From a virus, in the IMG/VR virus record IMGVR_UViG_3300035670_008177, positions 1 through 27,753 of that record: a stretch of 27,753 bases of DNA. One strand, given 5' to 3'. The notes beneath the pieces were generated by a model. The model had not been told where the DNA came from and made no database searches. It worked only from the letters and a program-made list of their open reading frames with translations. Positions 7,608 to 16,521 of the stretch are shown here, one piece after another. The stretch's first letter is position 1, and each line of letters opens with the position of its first letter. The position numbers and the translations under genes are program-made.

Positions 7608-8663
7608 ATGGATCAAGAACAAATTGAAAAGGTAAAACTTTCTATTCAAAACTTAGAAGACAAAACTTCGAGAGTTTATTTTTTTGTACACGATACTAAG
7701 GGCAACGCCAAAGCCTCTATCAAGTACATTTATGACATGGCATTAACACTTCGTAAGAATGGTTATAATTCGATCATTCTCCACGAAAAGAAAGACTATA
7801 TGGGTGTTGCGTCTTGGTTAGGAGAAGAGTACATGACTGGAATTCCACACCAAGTTATTGAAGGTGAAAATATTCAAATTGCTCCCGAGGACTTTTTGGT
7901 TGTTCCTGAAATATTTGGATTTATGATGGACCAAGTAAAAAATCTTCCATGTGGAAAGATTGTTCTTACACAAGCCTACGCACACATGTTGGAAACGCTT
8001 CAACCAGGTCAAAACTGGAGTCAGTTCGGATTCTTTAAATGTATTACCACCACAGATGTTCAAAAGAAACAAATCGAAAAGGTTATGAGAAATAACTCAT
8101 TTGATATCTGTGAACCATATATTTCAGATGTTTTCAAAAAACAAGAAAAACCACCAATGCCAATCATCGGTGTTCACTCAAGAGAACAAGAAGATACGAT
8201 TAATCTTATCAAAACATTTTATCTTAGATTTCCACAATATCGTTGGTTCACCTTCCGTGACTTGAGAGGTTTAAGTCATGAACAGTTCGCGAACGCGGTT
8301 TCTGAATGCATGTTGACTGTTTGGATTGACAGTGAAAGTGGTTATGGTACTTTCCCATTGGAATCTATGAAATCGGGAGTCCCTGTGATGGGAATCGCAC
8401 CTGAGTTGGTTCCATACTGGATGAATGAAGAGAACGGGATATGGATCAAAGATCGTATTTTACTTCCTGAACTTTTAGGTGATTGGATTCAAAATTGGTT
8501 AGAGGACAACATAGCACCTTCAATTTATGAAAATATGGAGAAAACGATTTCATCTCTACCTTCAAGAGATGACTTCGAAAATAAAGTTTTAAGTCTTTTT
8601 GAGGAATATCTCACAATCAGAGCAAACTCAATGAAAGATCAAATTTCAAAATTTATTGATTAA
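7608..8663 (+). CDS. Glycosyltransferase, GT-B fold (GT4-like)
   Basis: A 351-aa protein resembling divergent GT-B glycosyltransferases. The N-terminal half has RVYFFVHDTKGNAKASIKYI, placed like the first glycine-rich loop and helix of a GT4 enzyme, then alternating strands. The C-terminal half contains PIIGVHSREQEDTINLIKTF and VWIDSESGYGTFPLESMKSG, the latter matching the E-x-FG-x-x-x-x-E/A-M donor-site motif of retaining GT-B enzymes, followed by VPVMGIAPELVPYW. No membrane segment is seen. It begins one base after the previous stop and is followed by a GT2 gene, so it opens the second glycosyltransferase pair of the block. Confidence 0.75.
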   Translation: MDQEQIEKVKLSIQNLEDKTSRVYFFVHDTKGNAKASIKYIYDMALTLRKNGYNSIILHEKKDYMGVASWLGEEYMTGIPHQVIEGENIQIAPEDFLVVPEIFGFMMDQVKNLPCGKIVLTQAYAHMLETLQPGQNWSQFGFFKCITTTDVQKKQIEKVMRNNSFDICEPYISDVFKKQEKPPMPIIGVHSREQEDTINLIKTFYLRFPQYRWFTFRDLRGLSHEQFANAVSECMLTVWIDSESGYGTFPLESMKSGVPVMGIAPELVPYWMNEENGIWIKDRILLPELLGDWIQNWLEDNIAPSIYENMEKTISSLPSRDDFENKVLSLFEEYLTIRANSMKDQISKFID

Positions 8664-8664
8664 T

Positions 8665-9471
8665 ATGGAAAACATTTTAGACGTAACAGTAGTATTACCA
8701 ATCAAGTCAGCTTTATCTAAAGATTTTGCCGAGTTGTTCGGAAACGCAGTGAATTCACTCAAAAATCAAAAAACTCAAATTTCAGAGTTATTAGTTGTTG
8801 CAACACAAGAAGAACATCTTCAGGATTTTCTAAAATCATTTGATTTTAGGGATCTTAAACATCAGGTTTTAACTTGGGAAGGTTCACCTAATTTTGCAGA
8901 TCAAGTAGATTTTGGTGTTAAGAGTGCTAAATCAAAGTGGGTTTCTATTTTGGAATTTGACGATGAATACTCATCTATTTGGTTTGACAACGTTTCAAAG
9001 TATGAAAAATATTATACCGATGTGGAGGTTTTCTTACCCATTGTAGTCGATACAAATGAAAAAGGTGTGTTCGCAGGTTTCACAAATGAAGCGGTGTTTG
9101 CAGCAAACTTTGCACAAGAAATGGGTTTCTTAACCAATGACATTTTACAAGATTACCAAAACTTCCAAACATCAGGTATGGTTTTCAAAAAATCAGTTTA
9201 TGAAAACTTCGGAGGGTTTAAAGCAAGTATCAAGTTAACATTTGTGTATGAGTTATTCCTACGTTGGACATATAACTCCGTTAAAATAATGAGTATTCCT
9301 CGTATTGGATACAAACACGCAAATATGAGAGAAGGTTCATTGTTTTGGAACTACAAAAATGGTGAAGAAAAGATGTTGGATGAGGAAGTTAAGTTTTGGG
9401 TTCAAACCGCAAAAAAAGAATACTTCTTCAATGAGGACAGATCCATAAAGTATGAGTCAAATAATGACTAA
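8665..9471 (+). CDS. Family 2 glycosyltransferase (divergent)
   Basis: A 268-aa GT-A type protein. TVVLPIKSAL near the start is the first strand, and WVSILEFDDEYSSIWF supplies a DxD-like Asp-Asp pair near residue 95. FQTSGMVFKKSVYENFGGFK matches the conserved GT2 segment in which a residue pair after the central sheet contacts the acceptor. I chose ATG 8665, directly after the upstream TAA at 8661-8663. A TTG at 8656 would add three residues but is less likely. The stop overlaps the sigma-factor start (TAATG). Acceptor and donor are unknown. Confidence 0.75.
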   Translation: MENILDVTVVLPIKSALSKDFAELFGNAVNSLKNQKTQISELLVVATQEEHLQDFLKSFDFRDLKHQVLTWEGSPNFADQVDFGVKSAKSKWVSILEFDDEYSSIWFDNVSKYEKYYTDVEVFLPIVVDTNEKGVFAGFTNEAVFAANFAQEMGFLTNDILQDYQNFQTSGMVFKKSVYENFGGFKASIKLTFVYELFLRWTYNSVKIMSIPRIGYKHANMREGSLFWNYKNGEEKMLDEEVKFWVQTAKKEYFFNEDRSIKYESNND

Positions 9472-10217
9472 TGTCCGAGACACTCACGGCAATAACCGAA
9501 GATGTCACCGCTAAGAAAAGGGGTAGAAAGGCAACGCAGACAAATTATTTCGATGTTAAGGAAGAAGAGGCGGTAAGAGAATATCTTTTAGCCGACACTT
9601 TTGAAGAAAAAAATCGTATATACAATGAGCACCTGCGTGGTCCTTTGGATAAAATGATTTCTTCAATTATTCGTCGTTATAAACTGTATAGAAAAGATAT
9701 GGATTTTCGTGAAATTCACACGGATACCCATTCTTTTTTGATGACAAAGGTAGATAAGTTTAAGCCTTCAAAAAACAAGAAGGCTTATTCTTATTTTGGT
9801 ACAATCTGTAAGAATTATCTTATGGGTCAAATCATCAAAGATCAAAAGGATACCAATAGAAAAGTTTCATATGAAGACATTTCAAGTTCTTTAGAGGAAA
9901 GACCCGACATGATGTATACTATCGATAATGACACTACAGAAACTGAAGTTATTATCCAACAATATTTAGATGATTTGAAGTCTTTTATTGATAATGAAAA
10001 TCTTTCGGATAGTGAAGAAAAACTCGGATTTGCATTGATAGATTTATTCGAAAACTATGAAACGATATTCCCTGGCAGTGACAACAACAAGTTTAATAAA
10101 AATATCATACTATTGTCATTAAGGGAAATGACAAATTTATCCACTAAAGAGATCAGAAACTCAATGAAAAAGTTCAAAAAACTATATTTGGTGGTTCAAA
10201 CAAGAATGAAGGATTAA
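9471..10217 (+). CDS. Late-transcription sigma factor, T4 gp55-like
   Basis: A 248-aa protein resembling the gp55 family, which replaces host sigma on host RNA polymerase to read late promoters. The signature is the segment around residues 98-125, VDKFKPSKNKKAYSYFGTI followed by CKNYLMGQIIK; it corresponds to the sigma region 2 helix that binds the beta-prime coiled coil and melts the -10 element. Basic N-terminal residues (AKKRGRKATQ) and an acidic middle follow. The C-terminal region carries ALIDLFENYETIF and a final basic helix, with no obvious sliding-clamp motif that I can point to. It closes the metabolic block just before the virion genes, and TATTTAT octamers begin to appear upstream of virion genes right after it. 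Confidence 0.75.
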   Translation: MSETLTAITEDVTAKKRGRKATQTNYFDVKEEEAVREYLLADTFEEKNRIYNEHLRGPLDKMISSIIRRYKLYRKDMDFREIHTDTHSFLMTKVDKFKPSKNKKAYSYFGTICKNYLMGQIIKDQKDTNRKVSYEDISSSLEERPDMMYTIDNDTTETEVIIQQYLDDLKSFIDNENLSDSEEKLGFALIDLFENYETIFPGSDNNKFNKNIILLSLREMTNLSTKEIRNSMKKFKKLYLVVQTRMKD

Positions 10218-10250
10218 CTTTTCATTTTTTTTGAATATTTTAGTTGTAAG

Positions 10251-10258
10251 TATTTATT
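10251..10258 (+). promoter_or_regulatory. Putative late promoter TATTTATT (upstream of virion genes)
   Basis: GTATTTATTGG lies in the 44-nt gap after the sigma gene. It ends 3 nt before ATG 10262, so if it is a -10 element the transcript would begin at or after that ATG. Either the mRNA is leaderless or translation starts at ATG 10307. Confidence 0.5.
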
Positions 10259-10261
10259 GGT

Positions 10262-10633
10262 ATGCCACGTCCGCAAAGAAAAGAAATTAAATATACGAAA
10301 GAGTCTATGTTGGCTCTAATGCAAGAAATCTACAATGAGATTGTAGAACAAAGAAATACTGCAGTTCGCATACAGAATAAAATGTTAACTATGATGAAAG
10401 AGCCCGAAGACATGAAACAAATCGGACCGGTCATAGAAAAACAACAAAGAATAATCAACGATTGTGTAGAGAAAAAACTTACACTTTCGAAACTTCAGTC
10501 CCAGATATGGGAAAAATCAAACAATACACAAGAAAGTTTTTCTCTATCTGATATGGATGAAGATCTCATCAATCAACTTATCGAAAAAGATTCCGATGTT
10601 GACGATGAGGAACCCACATATAGAATGAGATAA
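10262..10633 (+). CDS. Coiled-coil protein, possible small terminase
   Basis: A 123-aa helical protein with a long charged coiled-coil hairpin (residues about 15-90) and an acidic tail (DMDEDLINQLIEKDSDVDDEE). I do not recognise it by sequence. T4 gp16 (small terminase) has a similar plan, two antiparallel helices joined near a short MKEP-like turn plus an acidic C-terminus, so a TerS role is possible on architecture only. A prohead or baseplate assembly protein is equally open. The start is uncertain: ATG 10262 lies 3 nt after the TATTTATT motif, while ATG 10307 (codon 16) is preceded by GAAAGAG. The stop overlaps the next start (TAATG). Confidence 0.6.
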   Translation: MPRPQRKEIKYTKESMLALMQEIYNEIVEQRNTAVRIQNKMLTMMKEPEDMKQIGPVIEKQQRIINDCVEKKLTLSKLQSQIWEKSNNTQESFSLSDMDEDLINQLIEKDSDVDDEEPTYRMR

Positions 10634-12795
10634 TGCCACTACCAAACTTTGAACCTACCGATTTAAAAAGTGGTTATCAATCGATAAACTCACAAATATC
10701 TGCATTACAATCTTATAAAGCAGTTTCGGATGCCCAAAATGACAACGAAAGAAACCGAGGAAATTCTGACGCTCAATATACAGGTTTATACGCAACACAG
10801 TTAAATCAAATCGCTACCCAACAAAAAAGATTTGAAAGAAATGTTCCTACCTCATACAATGAACTATTAAGTTTAATACAAAAGACAAAGGGTGGAGGTT
10901 TAGAAACAACACAAGAACTTCGTAAAGTATTATTAACCGCAATGGTTAAGCTTGAACCAGAAGTGAATCAAATTGTTGCCGAACAAGCTCTCAAAGTTTT
11001 AGGTTGTTCACAACAACAAACTTACACAGGAATTTCTGAGACACAACTTCAACTTAATGGTATTAATTCATTAAGTTCTTTACCAGCGTCAAAAAGTGTT
11101 TACGTCAGCTTCGACCAGATAGATTTTTTTAAAGCACTTACGGTAAAACCTGATTCTTTAATAGGAAAATTGTACTATGAAAGACAAGATATTGGTAGTC
11201 TTCAAACGTACAAAAACTATTATGGACAAAAAGATTTTCCTATGAATTACGAATTGTGGGAAAGAACACAATACCCCTCAAAAACTTATAAAGATCAGTA
11301 TGAAGTTTTCTATAATGGTGGAAGTTCAAAAGATAGATTATTTGATTTTACCTTTACTGATAAAGATGGGTTCGGTAACAATGGTCAATTTGTAAGAATA
11401 TTTTTTATTGATAGAACAGGAACCCCTGTTGATCCTGGTCAAGACAAACTTGCATATTCAGGTCAAACTATTGGTAAAGCTCTTGGGGATTATTATAAGT
11501 CAATAAAAATTTATAACTCTAAAACATTTACCGCTAACATACTAAATTCACTTTTAGGAACTCTATCATCTAATCTATCGATAAATCAAATATCTGGACA
11601 AACTGTGTTATCAATAATAATAAACAGAATTTTGGGAAGATGTGAATCGGGCGAATCAGAGATAGATGTTAGTGGTTCCGCTAAGGTTTCAGAATTGGAT
11701 GTTGATGACGATCAATTTTTTGAGTTAAATCAGATAGACGAAAAGTTCATTCAAGATAGAATAGACAGAGTACAGGGTAATTTCGCAACATTCGTTGATT
11801 GTGGTGAAGTTAGATTCCCATTGGATCAAAATGCGATATTGAATGATCTTGATAGGTTTGGACAAATTGCCGACGACTTATCAGTTGAAGAACAAGTATC
11901 GGAGATAGAAAGACTTGTTGATTCGATTGCCGATCAGTGGGAACAAAGTGGGGGTACACAAACAATAGGATTTGCAAAAGAGGCATTCATTAAAGATTTT
12001 ATTTCACAAATACCGAATGCACTCGCAGCGTCCATTTTTACCCCAAAAGTATTATTACCAATTTTCGCGTTTTATCAATATATTCAAAATGAAGTATTAG
12101 GATTCACAAATACCTTAGTTACAAGTGGAAACACTGTGATAAGTGTGCCAAACAGTTTCATCTCATCCGCAAACACTCTGAACCAACAAGCAAATCTTCA
12201 AATATCATCGGTGGAGCAGTTCGCAAAGAAGTTTAGAAAGTTTCTATTCGGTGTTATAGGTGCGATTGCATCCAAATTTATTGAGATACTTTTTCAAATA
12301 TTAAAGAAAGAACTCCTGTTCTTAATTAAAACTGCTTTAGCAGACATTTACAAAACAACAAATAATATTTACGCACTCAAAGTTAGATCATTGATTGTTG
12401 CAAGTGAATTTTTGGTTGACGCATTTATCAATGTGCAAAACTACCGAGAATGTAAATCATTGGTGGCACAAATACAAAAAATACTAAAGTTAATATCAAG
12501 ACGTATACCAAATGCACCCGTAATATCTAAAGGGTTAATTGGTTTGGCAAACTATCTTCCCGGTGTATCACCTGAAAGATCGGTTATCAATATTCTTGAA
12601 ATAATGCAAGAATTTAATTTACCAACGGGACCTTTATCCGATGGATCGCCAAATAAAATGACTCTCTACACCTTAGCAACACAATTAGGTTTCAAAAAAG
12701 AAGAAGCTGAAAACGGGGTTGTAGATATTGGGGTTGATCCCTTACAAACAGCCGCACTAGGAGGTATACCAGTCTTTGTTGGAAAAAATAGATAA
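10633..12795 (+). CDS. Large virion structural protein, probably baseplate-related
   Basis: A 720-aa protein that I cannot assign to a named family. It is Gln/Ser-rich at the N-terminus (residues 1-75), has a mixed alpha/beta middle, an acidic stretch around 345-380, and then hydrophobic segments (around IPNALAASIFTPKVLLPIFA and FLFGVIGAIASKFIEILFQI, residues about 450-560). These could be membrane-active or buried helices. It is followed by a 69-aa coiled-coil gene and the gp5-like baseplate gene, so a baseplate or hub-associated role is the best guess. Tape measure is less likely because long repeats are lacking. The start overlaps the upstream stop. Confidence 0.6.
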   Translation: MPLPNFEPTDLKSGYQSINSQISALQSYKAVSDAQNDNERNRGNSDAQYTGLYATQLNQIATQQKRFERNVPTSYNELLSLIQKTKGGGLETTQELRKVLLTAMVKLEPEVNQIVAEQALKVLGCSQQQTYTGISETQLQLNGINSLSSLPASKSVYVSFDQIDFFKALTVKPDSLIGKLYYERQDIGSLQTYKNYYGQKDFPMNYELWERTQYPSKTYKDQYEVFYNGGSSKDRLFDFTFTDKDGFGNNGQFVRIFFIDRTGTPVDPGQDKLAYSGQTIGKALGDYYKSIKIYNSKTFTANILNSLLGTLSSNLSINQISGQTVLSIIINRILGRCESGESEIDVSGSAKVSELDVDDDQFFELNQIDEKFIQDRIDRVQGNFATFVDCGEVRFPLDQNAILNDLDRFGQIADDLSVEEQVSEIERLVDSIADQWEQSGGTQTIGFAKEAFIKDFISQIPNALAASIFTPKVLLPIFAFYQYIQNEVLGFTNTLVTSGNTVISVPNSFISSANTLNQQANLQISSVEQFAKKFRKFLFGVIGAIASKFIEILFQILKKELLFLIKTALADIYKTTNNIYALKVRSLIVASEFLVDAFINVQNYRECKSLVAQIQKILKLISRRIPNAPVISKGLIGLANYLPGVSPERSVINILEIMQEFNLPTGPLSDGSPNKMTLYTLATQLGFKKEEAENGVVDIGVDPLQTAALGGIPVFVGKNR

Positions 12796-12796
12796 T

Positions 12797-13006
12797 ATGA
12801 CACAAGAAGAATTTAAAATAATAGGGGAAGTCGTTAAGGATTTGAAAAATATACCCAATGCCAAGTTAGAAGAAACTATGGATAAAATTTCCAATGAGTT
12901 TGATCAAACTAAGAACACAATTTTGGGTTTAAGTTTTTACTTAGATAAACTTGAAGAGATGTATAACAATCTCTTAAAAGAATATACTGATAGGAATGGC
13001 GGCTAG
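12797..13006 (+). CDS. Small coiled-coil protein (69 aa), unknown
   Basis: A 69-aa acidic helical protein, MTQEEFKIIGEVVKDLKN onward, ending in a heptad-like stretch LGLSFYLDKLEEMYNNLLKE. ATG 12797 is chosen because it follows the previous TAA by one base; a TTG at 12776 in the same frame would overlap the upstream gene. Its end overlaps the gp5-like gene by 11 nt. It is probably a small assembly factor or chaperone of the baseplate genes, judged from location alone. Confidence 0.65.
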   Translation: MTQEEFKIIGEVVKDLKNIPNAKLEETMDKISNEFDQTKNTILGLSFYLDKLEEMYNNLLKEYTDRNGG

Positions 13007-14498
13007 ACTTTGGTATTATGCTAAGGTCCTTGATAACAAGGATCCACTCAACTTAGGTCGGATAAGAGCAAATCTTCTTACCGATGACGAGTCAGCTATC
13101 ACGGGTTCCGAAAAAGATTTCAATCCGTTAACGGACAAATGGACGGAAAAAGATCCATATATTTTCAATAGTCTATTACCTGTTTACATCTACGCAGTTC
13201 CGAAGGAAGAGGAACTTGTGCAAGTCTATTATCATGATACTCAGACAGCACAATTCTTAAATGCATATTACATATCAGGACCTCTTTCTAGAATACAAAA
13301 TATAGTCCAAGAGGATTATAACCAATCAGGAAAATACACGGACATTAGTGGTATTCAAATTATAGGTGCAAAAAACTTACGAAATCCCGATGGAACATAC
13401 AAAGACTCAGACCCCGAAGGAGTGTTCCCAAATCCTGGTGACGTAGCCATATTGGGACGTGGTAACACGGATTTGGTTTTACAAGAAAACACCACCCTAC
13501 TTAGAGCCGGAAAATACAAGGGAGAACTTGTTAGTGATACCCCACCTTCAGGTAATCCAAGAAGGGCGTTTCTTCAACTATCAAAGTTTCAACAAAAAAC
13601 CATTATAGGTTCAACCAAACAAGTTGCCGAGGTTAAAGTTCAAAGTCTACAAGTAAACTTCTTAATAGAATATGATGTAATAAATCCTGAAAATAGTTTC
13701 AATTTATTTTCAGGAAGTGTTCGTCTTTACAGATTAAAACCAACAGAGCAAACATCTTCAAGAAACATCAAGGTAGATTCAGACTTAGAACAATTTAAAA
13801 TATTAACCGCCCAAGTTAGTTACAACTTACTTTCAATAGATGGTGTTATTGCGTTTATTAATCAGTTTATTCAAGATTGTAATACCAAGTTAAAAACAAA
13901 AACAGGTATCCAACTTTTCAGTGCAGCAGAACAAAGATTCCCAATATTCTACCGACCAACCAATAGAATATACGGTATGATGAAGACATCACCGGACGCA
14001 AATACAAGAACAAACCTTGCAGCAATATTCCAATCTGTAAAACTTAACCCGAACTCACAAAAGGGTGGGTATAACTTGATCTATCAAGAATCAAGAGAAG
14101 GAGAACCTGTTAAGTTAGATTTTAAAAACTACAAACCCGTTACAACAACTAACTTACCCGAGACCTATGCCACATTGGGGGCAAACTATCTGTATTTATT
14201 ATCTTCTTTATCTCAGATTCCTGGTAAGAATAAAATCAACTTCGAGAATAATCTTTATGGTATTGAAGAAGAACAGTTTGTTAAAGAGATATTTCCAAGA
14301 ACTTCAAGTGCCGTAAGAGGTGAAGAACTTTTGGAGTTACTAAATCTCATTGTTAGATTTTTAGTTAGTCATGAACACGGGTTTCCCGGTGAACCACCGG
14401 TCCCTGTAACACAGGATGGTTCGACTGTGTCAAACCTTCTTCAAGAACTTAATAACTCATATCAAAAGGTACTTAGCCAATATATTCGTTTGAATTGA
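12996..14498 (+). CDS. Baseplate spike/hub protein with gp5-like OB fold
   Basis: A 500-aa protein. The N-terminus, YYAKVLDNKDPLNLGRIRAN, followed by PVYIYAVPKEEELVQVYYHD near residue 60-80, is the pattern of the OB-fold of T4 gp5, gpV and VgrG spike proteins, in which a short beta-barrel connects hub to spike. A later segment, VSHEHGFPGEPPVPVTQDG (residues about 459-477), is typical of baseplate proteins. No lysozyme domain is visible and no clear triple-stranded beta-helix repeat is seen, so the needle may be a separate gene. The large middle part is beta-rich. It sits among virion genes and overlaps the 69-aa gene. Confidence 0.65.
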   Translation: MAARLWYYAKVLDNKDPLNLGRIRANLLTDDESAITGSEKDFNPLTDKWTEKDPYIFNSLLPVYIYAVPKEEELVQVYYHDTQTAQFLNAYYISGPLSRIQNIVQEDYNQSGKYTDISGIQIIGAKNLRNPDGTYKDSDPEGVFPNPGDVAILGRGNTDLVLQENTTLLRAGKYKGELVSDTPPSGNPRRAFLQLSKFQQKTIIGSTKQVAEVKVQSLQVNFLIEYDVINPENSFNLFSGSVRLYRLKPTEQTSSRNIKVDSDLEQFKILTAQVSYNLLSIDGVIAFINQFIQDCNTKLKTKTGIQLFSAAEQRFPIFYRPTNRIYGMMKTSPDANTRTNLAAIFQSVKLNPNSQKGGYNLIYQESREGEPVKLDFKNYKPVTTTNLPETYATLGANYLYLLSSLSQIPGKNKINFENNLYGIEEEQFVKEIFPRTSSAVRGEELLELLNLIVRFLVSHEHGFPGEPPVPVTQDGSTVSNLLQELNNSYQKVLSQYIRLN

Positions 14499-14506
14499 TA
14501 TTTATT
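14499..14506 (+). promoter_or_regulatory. Putative late promoter TATTTATT (upstream of 14522 gene)
   Basis: GATATTTATTACT begins just after the gp5-like gene stop and ends 15 nt before ATG 14522. It is followed by AAAAGAGAG, one of the few Shine-Dalgarno-like sequences of the window, 3-4 nt from the ATG. Confidence 0.55.
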
Positions 14507-14521
14507 ACTAAAAGAGAGTAA

Positions 14522-16039
14522 ATGTCTATTCTAAGATCATATTTTAAAAGGAATAATACGTTAATTTCCAACCTTTACACAAACACCGCAAGGAATCCTG
14601 TGGTGGAACTTAATTTTGGTTCATCTGATCTTATTATCCCAAACTTTGGATTTACAAGATTGATCTTTGACTTGGATTTGGATTATCTACAACAACAGAT
14701 TGCAAGTAAAGTTATTTCAACAGGTTGTACCCCCACTTTAACTCACACCCTTAATATGGTTAACACATCATCCTTTGACGATGATTTGTTAAATACCAGC
14801 ATGTCCAACGCAAGAAAAAGAGCCACTTCATTTGACTTAATCTTATTTAGAATACCCAAAACATCAGGAAATACAGGAAACCCCCAACTTTGGGATGAGG
14901 GTGTTGGATACGACTATAATGATTTTGGTACAACTCAAAACGGCATATCAGGTTCGTTAACCGCAATCCAACAGTACAATGACAAGATGTTCTCTACACG
15001 TCCATCCAATTGGTACCAAACAACTACCCTATCTAACTGGACGGTACCAGGTATCTATGATAACCTGAACACACAGACAGGAGCCACGGCAGGATTAAAC
15101 TTCTCGGCACTTACCATCGTCGACACTCAACATTTTGAGCTCGGTAATGAGGATATTTCATTTGATATGACAAATGAGATCAACTCCATATTAAATGGTA
15201 CTCTTACAGGTGTTACGGGATGGGGGGTAGCATATGTTCCTGATTTGGAAACGATCACAGGTTTAACCTCAGCCTACAGTGTGGGATTCTTCTCGAAGTT
15301 TACTCAAACATTCTATCAACCATTCTTACAAACAGATTATAACGATTTGATTCAGGATGATAGAAATAACTTCCTTAAGAATCAAACAAACAAACTATAC
15401 CTATATGTTTATCAGAATGGTGACTACGTTAACTTAGATAACCTACCTGGTGTGAATATTCTTGATGCTAACGGAAATCCATTCGCAGGTGGACAAGGAT
15501 TGACAACCTGTCAAGTAACAAAAGGAGTTTATGAAGTTACCGTACCAAATATTTTTTCCGCATCACCAACACCATGTCTATACTATGATGTGTGGACAGG
15601 TCTAACCATTAACGGACAGAGTATTCCTGATATCGAAAATCAGTTTGTTCTACAACCATACACTGCCGGTATCAATATTGGACCTATGTCAAGAGAACCT
15701 GAGAAGTTTGGATTTGATTTCTATGGTATCCTCCAAAATGAAAAGATACTTAATACAGAACTACGTAAAGTGGGGGTTGTTGTTAAGAAACAATGGTCCA
15801 CTAACGTTCAAATCCCTAACATAGACATCTACTATAGAGTTTATGTTAGAGAGGGGACTACAGAAGTTCAAGTTCAAGATTGGACACCTGTCAACAGAAC
15901 CCCTAATGAATACTACTTTATGTTTGATATGAGAGACAAGATACCCAATGAGTATTTTGTTGATATCAAAGTTAATACTAGTGGAGAGAAAGATATTTAT
16001 AAGGATACTCTTCAATTTCAAATCGTTAACAAAAAATGA
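14522..16039 (+). CDS. Virion structural protein, DNRLRE-like beta-rich
   Basis: A 505-aa protein whose first 250 residues follow the pattern of DNRLRE-type domains found in phage virion proteins. A conserved start with PVVELNFG and FTRLIFDLDLDYL leads to ATSFDLILFRIP, WDEGVGYDYNDF, then an NWYQTTTLSNWTVPGIYDN segment and QHFELGNEDISFDMTNEIN. The C-terminal half is beta-rich with few charged helices and repeated aromatic strands. The domain is thought to be structural, possibly carbohydrate-related, and here it probably forms part of the baseplate or a fibre. It has its own promoter-like motif and purine-rich ribosome site. Its stop overlaps the next start (ATGA). Confidence 0.6.
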   Translation: MSILRSYFKRNNTLISNLYTNTARNPVVELNFGSSDLIIPNFGFTRLIFDLDLDYLQQQIASKVISTGCTPTLTHTLNMVNTSSFDDDLLNTSMSNARKRATSFDLILFRIPKTSGNTGNPQLWDEGVGYDYNDFGTTQNGISGSLTAIQQYNDKMFSTRPSNWYQTTTLSNWTVPGIYDNLNTQTGATAGLNFSALTIVDTQHFELGNEDISFDMTNEINSILNGTLTGVTGWGVAYVPDLETITGLTSAYSVGFFSKFTQTFYQPFLQTDYNDLIQDDRNNFLKNQTNKLYLYVYQNGDYVNLDNLPGVNILDANGNPFAGGQGLTTCQVTKGVYEVTVPNIFSASPTPCLYYDVWTGLTINGQSIPDIENQFVLQPYTAGINIGPMSREPEKFGFDFYGILQNEKILNTELRKVGVVVKKQWSTNVQIPNIDIYYRVYVREGTTEVQVQDWTPVNRTPNEYYFMFDMRDKIPNEYFVDIKVNTSGEKDIYKDTLQFQIVNKK

Positions 16040-16521
16040 AAAAGATCGTAAAAATCACGGAATCAGACTTAGCCTCAATCGTTGCTAAAGTATTACAAGA
16101 AGCTAAACACGAGAATGATCGTTATATGTTCTTCTCTAACTTAGAACAGATTAAAAGACAAGCCGACATGTTGTTGGAGATGGACAAGGACGTTCTTCAC
16201 AACATTTTAGAAAACGGTCATGATTGGGCACAGGACCATGTTGCTTCTGCAAAAGAAAATATGGATCAGATCTTTGACTTCTTTATGAATGAAATCAAAG
16301 GTGATGGTGAAGACCAAATGGATTATGTCCAAATGGACATGGACGTAATGGAGGGTAAGAAAAAAACGGGTAGCAAACTTTGTGCTAGAGGTATTGCGGC
16401 GGCTAAAGCTAAGTATGACGTCTACCCCTCAGCTTACGCAAATGGATACGCAGTACAGGTGTGCAAAGGAACACAACCTGGTACTGACGGTAAAAAAAGA
16501 TGTTCAGGCTCGTATTGTTAG
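16036..16521 (+). CDS. Cys-containing virion-type protein with possible capsid-targeting N-terminus
   Basis: A 161-aa protein in three parts. Residues 1-24 form a helix, ITESDLASIVAKVLQEA, seen in many phage proteins of this kind and ending in an LQE|A site that the T4-type prohead protease could cut. Residues 25-110 are acidic and helical with Met/Asp-rich ends (MDYVQMDMDVMEG). The C-terminal 50 residues, starting KLCARGIAAAKAKYDVYPSA, are basic with four cysteines and a KRCSGSYC end. The VYPSAYANGYAV segment is common in phage proteins of unknown function. The four Cys could bind a metal. A possible promoter octamer TATTTATA lies 34 nt upstream inside the preceding gene (15994-16001). Confidence 0.65.
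   Translation: MKKIVKITESDLASIVAKVLQEAKHENDRYMFFSNLEQIKRQADMLLEMDKDVLHNILENGHDWAQDHVASAKENMDQIFDFFMNEIKGDGEDQMDYVQMDMDVMEGKKKTGSKLCARGIAAAKAKYDVYPSAYANGYAVQVCKGTQPGTDGKKRCSGSYC

Noticed and set aside
14194-14201. TATTTATT as a promoter within the gp5-like gene
   Set aside because: It encodes conserved-looking residues and lies over 300 nt from the next start, which has its own copy. Treated as a chance match, as are the sense copy in the portal gene (25516-25523) and + strand copies at 20272-20279, 21621-21628 and 22891-22898 that face no gene.
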